From contig CM057002.1 of NCBI GenBank assembly GCA_029891345.1, positions 22,182,795-22,246,794 of the forward strand: a stretch of DNA of 64,000 nucleotides. Direction: 5' to 3'. The position numbers and the translations under genes are program-made. The stretch is from Dryococelus australis (taxonomy: Eukaryota > Arthropoda > Insecta > Phasmatodea > Phasmatidae). Under the pieces are notes generated by a model. That model saw nothing but the letters and a program-made list of their open reading frames with translations. It ran no database searches and was not told where the DNA came from. This document shows positions 55,265-64,000 of the stretch, in pieces; the first letter of the stretch is position 1, and every line of letters begins with the position of its first letter.

Positions 55265-55439
55265 TTTCCGATACAATTGTGTTGAATGTGATTTTTTGTT
55301 TGAAAACGTTATGTTTAAAATTGCGCCTTTGAAAAAGAATTTCTTTAACGTCGATTTCGTATTTACTCTCCGCGGCTGCCAGCATGAGTAGGGAATTTTT
55401 TTTTCCCCAAGGTTGACTCAACATTTTTCAATTAGCCGC

Positions 55440-55745
55440 AAACCAGGTCTTTGCTGTGCCTGTGCCGCTGGCGGGAGAGAGGGCCCAGGTTCCGCGAATC
55501 GCCTGGACATGACGGAACAAAAGGACTCGTTAAACGACGGGTCTTCAAGCACAGATCCAGTAGGGGTCATCGCCCTTGGAAACTGCCCCCTCAGGGACGT
55601 TGGACGGAGGGGCAGGTTTCTATGCGCCCCTTCACACAACCACCCCTCCGTCTGACTGCCACCCCTTCCACTAGTGTCAGTCACCCCGAGCTCTCGTCAG
55701 CACACCGACACAGACCAGGCGAGTGTACAGAAATGAAACAGCCGC
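55440..55745. other. GC-rich island with overlapping ORFs
   Basis: Frames of 80, 124 and 88 codons overlap on both strands without domains, in GC-rich single-copy-looking sequence (CCTGGACATGACGGAACAAA, GGACGTTGGACGGAGGGGCA). It may be a regulatory island; coding status unsupported. Confidence 0.25.
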
Positions 55746-56118
55746 CCGCATTGTCCATTTCTTTCTATCGACTAAAACTGACAAGGGTTTTTTTTAAAAT
55801 GAATAAAGTACCTTTACCAATTTGAACTTGATGAAGCTACATTACAATCGCCTCAAAGCCCCTGTTTACTAAACAGTGTTCTAACCTCAAATCCAATTCA
55901 CGCCGTTTTTTGCTAATTTTTTTTTCGAAAGAATAGCAGTTCAATGTTGGGGCACGGAGATTGGTTCTGCACAACCAGTGATATCGCTCTACGCTTCATA
56001 TAAGTGGTGCAAATTTTGGCAGACTATGTGACCAAACTGCATAGCATGTAGGCAGTAAAAGCTCTCGTTCGCAAAGTATTAGATCAGCTGATGAATTGCT
56101 GCGGGATGCATGTTGTTA
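55746..56118. other. No feature recognised
   Basis: Nothing supported. Confidence 0.45.
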
Positions 56119-56541
56119 TAGGCTGTTCACGTTAAACCGAGCACTTTCCAAAGCCCTGCTTAAGATCTACTTGTATGCACGTTGTGTATTATTCCGCCTT
56201 ATGTATCATTAACGTTGCCATGGGCCTCATCACTTTATTCATGCGTCGGTCAAGTGAAACTGTGAAATTATTGGAAAAGTAAAAATTTTAAAAACCTGCT
56301 AATATTTACTCACTGGTGCATTAAAAAACAAAAAGCGAAATAAATAATTTAAATGATCACAAATGGCTGCCTAACAGTTTTTATTCGACGTTAAGACATG
56401 GAAATACTTTCCAGCCACCGTTACCAACTTTACCGGGCGCACGTCACTCTGTGCGCCCGTTGAAGTAATTATATGCAGGCATGGGCAGTGACTTTTTTCT
56501 AAGGTTGCTTTCAAAAGTGCTCACTTTATCGAGAACAGCCT
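56119..56541. mobile_element. MITE-A, long class, near complete
   Basis: Left TAGGCTGTTCACGTTAAACC, right AAAGTGCTCACTTTATCGAG then AACAGCC. The interior retains the uninterrupted order GTTACCAACTTTACCGGGCG, GTGCGCCCGTTGAAGTAATT and GCAGGCATGGGCAGTGACTT, used here as the reference for split copies. Confidence 0.92.
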
Positions 56542-57887
56542 TTTCCTTAACTATACTGATGAGGACTATAGAAGAAAACAGTACTCAGCTGTAATTTAAA
56601 ACTCAAATCATACTTACAACGTTTAGGGTTTAGATGGTGTTTTTTTTTTAAGTAATAAACAATGTTTATTTTTAGTGAACTGACTTTAAAAACATGCTTA
56701 GCAATTATGACGGGGCGGAAGTTTCTAGCCAGGTGAATGCCTCTGTGGATGTGCTTATTCCATCGTGTTGATGCGAGTACCTTGCTGATGTTGTCGGGTT
56801 ATTTGATCAGCAGTTCATTGTTTTTGTACTTGCTTTCATTAAGAATAGTTGGTCATAGGTGCCTTTTTAGTGCGTTTTCTCGAGTGAAATGTTATTTCAT
56901 TTTATTTTGCGGTCCGTCCCACTGCTTATTCTGCCATTTCCCAAGCGGCGTTCGCGAAGAAGCGTCTCAAATTTAATTCACGTTCAGAAGTTTTTAAGTT
57001 TGTTTGTTTCAGTAAACGGGTGAAATGTTTATTTCACTGAATGATCCTGCAAATAAATTATTTCGTATCAGTTACAGACACACGCGAATTTAGTCAAATA
57101 ATCGTACAGGGGTTTCCACGGAAAAAACTCGTATCCAAGAGGTTGCGAATCACAAAGAGTAGGTTAGTGTGTTTTGTTTTTAATGTATTTCTAAACATTT
57201 ACTAGGATGTTTGAAATGCACGCAGCCTAAAAAATCCACCCTTTCGATTGTGTTGTGGCTTAGAAATAATATTTATTAGGCCTACATTTTAAAATTCAAC
57301 GAGTGCAAGATTAACTCCGGTAAAAGTGTGTGTGTGTTTATTGCTGCATCTGTACGAACAGCAACATACTTATAGTATTTTGTTCTTTCATTGAAGTTAA
57401 AGCTGTAATACCATTAATTTATTGGATAATCAACATGTAACTTGTTCATGTAGTAGTATATAATATTTCAATATTGGCCCTAAGTATTTAAAATAAAATA
57501 TTTATAAATACTTACGGCCTACATTGAAATTCTATATTATTAGATGAATAAGTTACATATTGATTATACAAGAAATTAAAGATATCACGTTAAAATTAAT
57601 GTAGTTTGAAAAATGAATCGATAGTTATACACTAAACCGCAAAATATTTTTGGAAACATAGAACAACATTTTTTCTCTTGAAAAGTCATCTAGTAAAAAT
57701 TCGTAATACGACAGCATCTAGTTTGTTTTCCAGTAGTTATCTTGGCCTGCAGCCAAATAGCAAAATGGTGACGCCCGAAAATCTGCTTACATGTGAACAA
57801 CCATGGGTTCTGTGTGTGTGTGTTCGGCGTTATCGGCGTAAATGTGAGAGAGTGAGTGAGGAGATTTGGGCGGCTCGTAACAGCTAG
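56542..57887. other. AT-rich, nothing firm
   Basis: A plus-strand frame of 79 codons at 56737-56976 is hydrophobic but has no motif. No gene supported. Confidence 0.45.
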
Positions 57888-58042
57888 AACTTGAGAGCCG
57901 ATGAGGGTGATTGAAGTGAATGAAGGGGTGGGGGGAGACCCGCTGATCAATGGCGTCGTCCGGTACGATTCCCACTTGTGAAAATCCGTTGACCTGGCTG
58001 GGTGGGAGGCGAGCGTGCTAATCGCTCAGCCGCCGTGGCTCC
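57888..58042 (-). repeat. SINE-B, copy 3, internally deleted
   Basis: The minus strand begins GGAGCCACGGCGGCTGAGCG and has CACAAGTGGGAATCGTACCG, ending CACCCTCATCGGCTCTCAAG. The B-box portion after CGCCTCCCACC is missing compared with copies 1 and 2. Confidence 0.75.
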
Positions 58043-58410
58043 ACTCGGCGTAAATGCGAAACGAGCTTTACAAGCGGGTGCAATGGCGAGGAAGAAGTAT
58101 CCAGCTGCAAGCCAGTCTGGCGCCACTGTTTCTCCACCCACGCTCCAATTGCCTCACGGTGAATTAAGCGCATTTGAAAGAATCATCTCTCTTCGCCGCG
58201 AGCGCCATTGTGCCACATGTAGAACGGAGTTAACGACTACTAGAGTAATGTTCAAGTGAGAAAATAATTTTGCGCGCAGCTTTGAGGGAGGAAAGGTAGG
58301 GGAGGCAGGGTGGGGGAGGGCTCTCCCGAACGCTCACCGCTGGAGGGAGGGAAACCACGCGACACTGCTGGTGCCGTACGTACCAAACTGATAACATCCG
58401 CTCTCTGGTA
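58043..58410. other. Unassigned, moderately GC-rich
   Basis: Contains a plus frame continuing from the SINE without a domain. Nothing firm. Confidence 0.35.
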
Positions 58411-58647
58411 TAGGCTTTCAAGGCAAAGTGAGCACTTTTTAAGGCCCTTATAAATTTTTCATTTCCTACAATTTCCATCTTCCTTCTGCTTTTTAATATA
58501 AACATTGCAATGTGACCAATAAACACGGTGTATACATTTCACCACCCTTAAAATGTAATGCCTGAGGCTGCAATACGATATTTTCACTAGTGGTTAATCC
58601 TTGTTGGGATGGCCTTTAAAAGTGTTCACTTTACTGTGAACAGCCTA
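58411..58647. mobile_element. MITE-A, short class, TA on both sides
   Basis: Left TAGGCTTTCAAGGCAAAGTG, right AAAGTGTTCACTTTACTGTG then AACAGCCTA. It reads in the opposite orientation to 12911 (ACCAATAAACACGGTGTATA versus the reverse complement). Confidence 0.92.
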
Positions 58648-58857
58648 TACCACGCTGGTACTGATACAACTAAGAAATCTTAACATTTTATCGACAGGTA
58701 ACATTCACATGCGGAACATCTTTCACCCAACCGCTGTCGGCCGCTGTCGCTACTGAACTGAACAACCCCACACCCCTGCGTGCAGCGCCAATGGACTCTC
58801 CCGACTAGCCCGACGAGTTTTTTTACTTCTGCGCATTATTTTCTCGTTTTGATTTCA

Positions 58858-59100
58858 CTCTACCGAGCGAGGTACCGTGGTGGTAGACCTTCGGAATAGC
58901 ACGAGGGAGGGTCTGGGTTCGAATCCCGTTCCAACCATCCTGATTTCGGTTTCCCGTGGTTTACCGTATTCACTCCACGAGAATGCTGGGATGGTTCCTT
59001 ACTACAGGGCATGGTCGATTCTAACACAATCCCGGCTTCCCTAAGCAACTTGTTCTGTCTCGAATGACCTCCCAGTCAACAAAACGTTAAACCCTATCTA
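58858..59100 (+). repeat. SINE-A (tRNA-derived), near full length
   Basis: Head GAGCGAGGTACCGTGGTGGT and GGGTTCGAATCCCGTTCCAA (perfect B box), then CATCCTGATTTCGGTTTCCC, GGGATGGTTCCTTACTACAG, CAATCCCGGCTTCCCTAAGC and GAATGACCTCCCAGTCAACA, ending near AAACGTTAAACCCTATCTAC. The body words match SINEs widely reported from insects. Confidence 0.9.
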
Positions 59101-59544
59101 CCTAATAACTACTTCTCGTACTTCGATCAAGCAAAACTGTGAAAATTTTAAACGCGCGAAAGACGTTTCTCCGCCACAAAATCTCGGCTGGAATATTAAT
59201 GAAACGCAACAGAAAATAATTTCAATTTAAAAAGTTTAAACACTAACCACTAACCAGTAAGACCACATGCACGCGTGAATTCAGATTTACTCATGGACAA
59301 AAAGAAATTTAAGCGCCTAGAAAGAGCGAGGGAATAGAATGAAACAGCACGTGTTGAAAGGCCGTGTAATTTCATTGGAGTGATTAACGTATCAAATCGC
59401 ATGGACGACAGAGATGTCAGTAGAGCGTACTGCTATTCCCATGTCAGTAGGATTGTCGAGGACCCTTAGGGCCTCGATACATGTCCCTGTTCCTATCGAA
59501 ATGGAACCGTACTTCCGTTGCACCCTCTTCTGTGGCAAGTCGGC
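59101..59544. other. No feature recognised
   Basis: Nothing supported. Confidence 0.45.
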
Positions 59545-59979
59545 TAAAGACTGTTCACGATAAAGTGAGCACTTTCGAAATCAACCTTAGAAAAAAAAAT
59601 CACTGCTCCTACCTGCAAATATTTTAACGGATGTTCTGAGTCACTTGCGCCCAGTAAAGTTGGTAATGATGGATGGGGAAAGTAGTTCCGTATCTTAACA
59701 TCGAATATAAATGTTAGGTAACCATTTGTGATAACTTAAATTATTTATTTCGCCTTCTGTTTTTTTTTTTTCAATGCGCCGAAGTGTAAAAGTGTGCATA
59801 TTTGTAAAAAAATACTTTTTTTCCCCTAACAATTTCACAGTTTCACTTGACCGACGCATGGATAAAGTGACGGAGTCCGTGAAAATGTTAATCTTACGTA
59901 AGGAGGAAGAATACACGACGTGCATGCAAGTAGATTTAGCAGGGCTTTTAAAAGTGCCCATTTTACTGAGAACAGCCTA
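59545..59979. mobile_element. MITE-A, long class
   Basis: Left TAAAGACTGTTCACGATAAA, right AAAGTGCCCATTTTACTGAG then AACAGCCTA. The interior follows 19849 and 41457, including GATGGGGAAAGTAGTTCCGT. Confidence 0.9.
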
Positions 59980-60999
59980 TAACAGCTGTTATAACTGGCA
60001 GTTGATATTCAGAAGACCATAGCGGGTCTGTGTTGATACCCGAGGATGATTACGAGCATATTGTAACAATTCACAAATAACTACATGCAGAGAACACGTC
60101 TTGAGCACTGTTTATTTTGACAAAATACGAAATTATTCTGCACGGCAAAACTCAAGGAAAGACTAGCAAAATGTATCACAGCAGTTGATAATTATAAATC
60201 ACAATAAATGACCACTTATTGGCACAATTAATACAATTCATTAAAATGTGCCATTAATCTCGGAGCACCAAAGGAATAAGTTTACGTTTCATGTAATGCA
60301 TCTAGGCTCAATGACAACGAACATTAAAAATTACAGTGTTCCAAACTTTGTTGTACTAAATTGCAACGTTAAAACATTTATATTCATTCTTATCTGAGTA
60401 TATTTCCTAGCACCTATTTATCTTTAGAACTGACAGTAGGGAGGGTAGTGGAGAATTGCTCATCAAAGCCTAATTTTCCTTTCAAGTTATATTTAAAACA
60501 ATCCAAACAAATACGGTGGGAGGCAGTCGTATGGGACCCATCACTGCTCCGATTGATAAAAATTACAATAAACGGACCACCAACGCTCAAAAAATTATTT
60601 GCGTCCTAACGATGAAGTCGTGGAAATAGTGCAACACCAAACATCAGTTAAAATTGGGCGGCAAACAAAGACAAACACGACACGTTAAAAAGGGACACAC
60701 AGAAATGCGACACCGTAGTTAGCCCGAAACGTAGTTTGGAAGGGTAGCCGAAACCAAAATGCTGAGATGAACTAGCACAACTGCGCACACAAGGTACAAC
60801 ACAACTATGCCACACAAATTACCAAAACATTTAAAAACCCTATCGTAGACTTTAACATCCACGACTCACCGTTTCAAGTGCCCCATCGCTCTGTAGCGTG
60901 ACTGGAAGAAACGTCAGCTCAACAGCTTATTAACGGCGTTGATCTCTGCTGGGCGAGGTGATGTGCGGCTAAGCCATCAGGTGCAAACGGAGATATTAA
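59980..60999. other. AT-rich, nothing recognised
   Basis: No gene or repeat copy supported. Confidence 0.45.
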
Positions 61000-61230
61000 T
61001 TAATTAATTAACTTATTTATTTCGCCTTTTTTTTGTGGACGCGGTTAAGGCATAATTTGCCTTCTCTACCACTAACCCATTGTACTCATAGGCTACATAC
61101 ATTCCATATCTAAAAGCAATAATTAAAGTAAAAAGAAAATTAGGTAAATAAATATATCTAGCTCTTATGACTAACTGGTAATGTAATGTACACTACGCTA
61201 GTATAACAATCTGTAATACTAATCTAAGTT
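61000..61230. repeat. Dispersed repeat E, copy 2
   Basis: Aligns with 54129-54346 as described there. It begins in a TTAATTAATTAA run. Confidence 0.6.
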
Positions 61231-61352
61231 AGCGGCGTAACGTAGCAGACATCATAACCTTTTGTCGGCATCATCTTTATGCAAACGACCTGCAAATATA
61301 CTTAATAAAACTGACATAAAGGACTCGTCACAACACCTTGATCTTGAATGAT

Positions 61353-62613
61353 CTATAGTTCATTCACGGTTTCTTCCAACTTTTCTCAAGCCGTGCTAAA
61401 ATTATACTTTCTGGATATTTCTCCGCCTCATGCAAACAAAGCTTAGAAATACACTAGAGGGCCAACGCTACGGATTCCTGTGAAATCACTGTAATAATAT
61501 TTTACGTAAGAACTATTTATTACTACACATTGCCAACACAGTTATATTTTATCTGTCTTCGTTCATATTTGTAACGTAATGTTACGCGCTGCAGCTCGCA
61601 CGAGCTGCGAGCTTCCGTTACAAGTGGTCCGGCGCTGTGAAGGTTGGGGGGGGGGGGGGGGAGAGACCCACTTCGACTTTCTCCTTACCCCGGACCGACA
61701 CACTCGCTGCCTTGTTGCCTCCCTTCTTCTGGGAAGCCCGTGGATGATTGACAGCGGCGAAACCTGGCTGGCGTCACAGCCCCTCCTCCTCCCCTCGCTG
61801 AAGAACCCAACAAACGTACAGCAGGCGCAAAAATATTCTGGGAAATAGGACACCCAGCGCAACTAGGGAGTTAGCGAAACTTCTGGATAAAGCCTACGAC
61901 TGTTTAAATACCGCCACGCTCCAGCGGCCAGCAGTCTTGGCGGAGGCCATCTGGCCGAGTGCGAGAGCGAAGTTAGGTGCGGACGACAGGAGGACGGCGG
62001 GCAATGTGTTTGGGGTATGAATGAACGAGAGGGCGTGGTACCCGACGTGAAGTCTACTGTGCGCTCGGGCGCTCGGAGAACTCTAGAACAATGCGGAATG
62101 GCGGGACATGGAATAAACTGAGGTGGATCTGGGTAGACATTTAATACCGATTTGTTTTTAAATATTTGAACTGTCAATCATGGACACATAATTTATAAAA
62201 TAATTGAATAGATTGATACACTGTCTATTGGGACTAATTTTTAATTATAAAATTTCATTGATTTCTTTGAGGTAATTATAAATTAAATTAATCGAAGTTC
62301 TTAATTGTAAACAGTAAGTGATGTTAATTTATTGTGAGATGTTGAGTTGAGAGAATTTTGTTTGTAGTTGTTGTAAATAAAATTAGTAAATTCTGAGTAA
62401 CTCTTTTATTTAACTAAGACCTCCTCCCCTTACCGAACTTGGTTTAGTCCACTGAATTTCGAGGGCGAAATTGTAACAGTAAGGTACTTTTATGTTAACT
62501 CAAGTATAAAAGGCTTTTTATATATTACATATCTAGGAAACGACCAATCATGTTATACATGGAGTGTTTTCTCAAAAATGTTTGATTCAAAAAGTGCGAA
62601 GAAACCGCGAATA
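61353..62613. mobile_element. MITE-C split by a solo LTR
   Basis: Left part 61353-61579 (CTATAGTTCATTCACGGTTT, GGATATTTCTCCGCCTCATG) and right part 62483-62613 (TTTTATGTTAACTCAAGTAT, AAGTGCGAAGAAACCGCGAA) fit together as one MITE-C copy of about 360 bp. Confidence 0.85.
61580..62478 (+). mobile_element. Solo LTR of a retrotransposon (899 bp), 4-bp TSD
   Basis: It begins TGTTACGCGCTGCAGCTCGC and ends GGGCGAAATTGTAACA, so the edges are the perfect short inverted repeat TGTTAC...GTAACA. Target duplication GTAA at 61576-61579 and 62479-62482. Inside are a TATA-like TTTAAATACC at about 61904 and poly(A) signals (AATAAAATTAG near 62377). No internal retroelement genes are present, so it is the product of LTR-LTR recombination. 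The ends and 4-bp duplication suit a Ty3/gypsy-type LTR. Frames in its GC-rich first half are incidental. Confidence 0.88.
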
Positions 62614-63491
62614 CAAAGTTGTTCTGTTCAAAACTGCCTAAGTGTAAATCCCGCTCAGACTTATACCCTAGTCGGTTCTCAGCAAAGCTATTATTCCACA
62701 TATTATATTCTATGATAGTAAAATTACTCTTTCGAGTACTGTCAAACCATTAGGCGATGTAACTGACGAGAATTTGTCTAGGGCTACTCACTGTTCCGTG
62801 CAGCAACAGGCATGCTAGCCTGATGGCGGTAGCACAATGGCGAACGAGGCTTCTATCGTCGCGACACTGCGCCAGTAAGACGTCCAGAGACGGAGGCCGT
62901 CCGCCGACATGCGTCTAGTCTTCAGCCTACTGCATCATGGACAACGGTCAAATCGGACCATGGTAAACTAGCCAGAGTGGCCTTTCATATAAACAAGTAA
63001 ATAAATAACGAATCACTTTAATATCTAACACAATGTAACCAAGCAATCTAAACGAGAGCTCCTCCGATTTAACAAGGGGAACTAACATATTGTAGCGAGT
63101 TGTAAAACATATTGAAACGAGATATAACTTAGTAGTGATTTAAATACAAAGACAATAGCGAATATATTTGAGTTCAACATTTAGCACGCCCAGTTCCAAC
63201 ATGTACGTTTAATATAAAGTATTAAGCCACATCAAAGTGACGCGCTTTTAAAAACGTAACATCACGAAACTAGTGTAGAAAACTATTTCACTCGTTGCCC
63301 TTCCTAAAACACGCTTGGAAAGGCTAATTCCTGCCAGATTAAAAGCCACATTAGCCCGGGCACTGTCCTACAATGCCTGTGCTTGTTTACTGCGATGTGG
63401 CATACGAAATCAGCGAGTGTCACTCTATGCGTTTGCAGAAACTACAGGACTTATCTGTGAAGTGCATGTCCAAGAGGACTACGCAGCTGCG
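62614..63491. other. No feature recognised
   Basis: Mixed composition. A plus frame at 63315-63590 runs into the next MITE and has no domain. Confidence 0.4.
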
Positions 63492-63949
63492 CGTTCGTCA
63501 AGAAGCGAGGGAGCGATACGGGCGACACTAACACGCACGCCCAGTGCCTCATCGCTCCTACGCGCAGGGCGTGCAGTGTTTCAGTCGTAACGCTGTACTG
63601 TGCAAATTAGGTCTGTACCAGTGAGGTTTTATCACACGTCACGAAATATCACAGATTAAACTAAGCTCGTATGTCTGTACCTTTCGCTTGTCGCTTAAGG
63701 AAACTGCATAGGCGAGCTTTAAAAATGCGATATTTGACCATTTCACGATATTTTTTTTTCTCTCCAAGAATACACTAAATATGACAAAAGTAAAAAAATG
63801 GGGGCATAGATAATAGTTTTTTTTTTTTTTTAAACCATTTCTGACAAAAAGTCGTATTTGCAGAACATTTATTTACCGTGATACGCGTATTCGCGCAAAC
63901 AACTATTTCACAAAAAAAAAAAAAATGCGGGTATCCATTCCATTCTTAA
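63492..63949. mobile_element. TTAA-flanked MITE, copy 3, left end lost
   Basis: Starts inside the family sequence at GTCAAGAAGCGAGGGAGCGA and runs to GTATCCATTCCATTCTTAA. The left terminus is missing, though the GTCAAGAAGCG junction shows it belonged to the copy-2 subtype. It contains expanded T and A runs. Confidence 0.8.
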
Positions 63950-64000
63950 CGTGGAGTAAAGTCATTTGATCTATTTTAACGTTGTTTCTCTCGTAAACTA

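Noticed and set aside
61563..62177. Overlapping frames of 89-104 codons near 61.6-62.2 kb
   Set aside because: They lie inside the GC-rich U3 part of the solo LTR and have no domains.

Overview
The window looks like intergenic or intronic DNA from a large, repeat-rich arthropod genome, most likely a hemimetabolous insect. It is AT-rich with short GC-richer islands. It carries no long intact reading frames, no bacterial-style gene packing, tRNA-derived SINEs whose body resembles common insect SINEs, and remains of most animal DNA-transposon superfamilies (PIF/Harbinger, pogo, Tc1, mariner, hAT, TTAA-targeting). The order of insect cannot be fixed from this sequence; a polyneopteran is a guess. 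I found no intact host protein-coding gene.

Layout. 1-3.5 kb: a decayed Harbinger transposon with HARBI1-like and MADF genes. 4.2-4.7 kb: a pogo/CENP-B-type transposase remnant. 5.4-9 kb: MITEs and an acidic C-terminal tail. 9.1-9.4 kb: a GC-rich island. 12.2-12.6 kb: a hAT-derived C-terminal exon. 13.4 kb: the end of a mariner-type transposase. 14-17.5 kb: TTAA and hAT MITEs. 17.8-18.6 kb: a candidate conserved non-coding block. 18.6-19.1 kb: a tandem repeat. 19.1-19.7 kb: a Tc1 remnant split by a hAT MITE. 20.4-21.5 and 46.2-47.4 kb: two copies of a TA-flanked element containing a tRNA-Thr-like sequence. 22.1-23.4 kb: three nested elements. 25-29 kb: a cluster of hAT and other MITEs. 29.7-31.1 kb: a SINE next to an LTR-like TATA region. 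31.7-42.6 kb: dense nested MITEs. 44.7-45.1 kb: the best candidate for a host promoter and first exon (minus strand). 45.85-46.19 kb: an eight-unit 42-bp minisatellite. 51.2-52.1 kb: a large imperfect inverted repeat. 53-64 kb: SINEs, microsatellites, MITEs and a solo LTR inserted in a MITE.

The dominant feature is one MITE family (here MITE-A). At least 16 copies or fragments share inverted ends starting TAGGCTGTTCACGGTAAAGT, in two size classes with unrelated interiors. Two other families, MITE-C and the TAGAGACC-type hAT MITEs, have about eight and six copies. Several insertions can be dated relative to one another because they split older elements and carry clean target-site duplications (8 bp for hAT, TTAA, 4 bp for the LTR). 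Little here works together as a pathway: the window is mainly a record of successive transposon waves around a few candidate regulatory islands.
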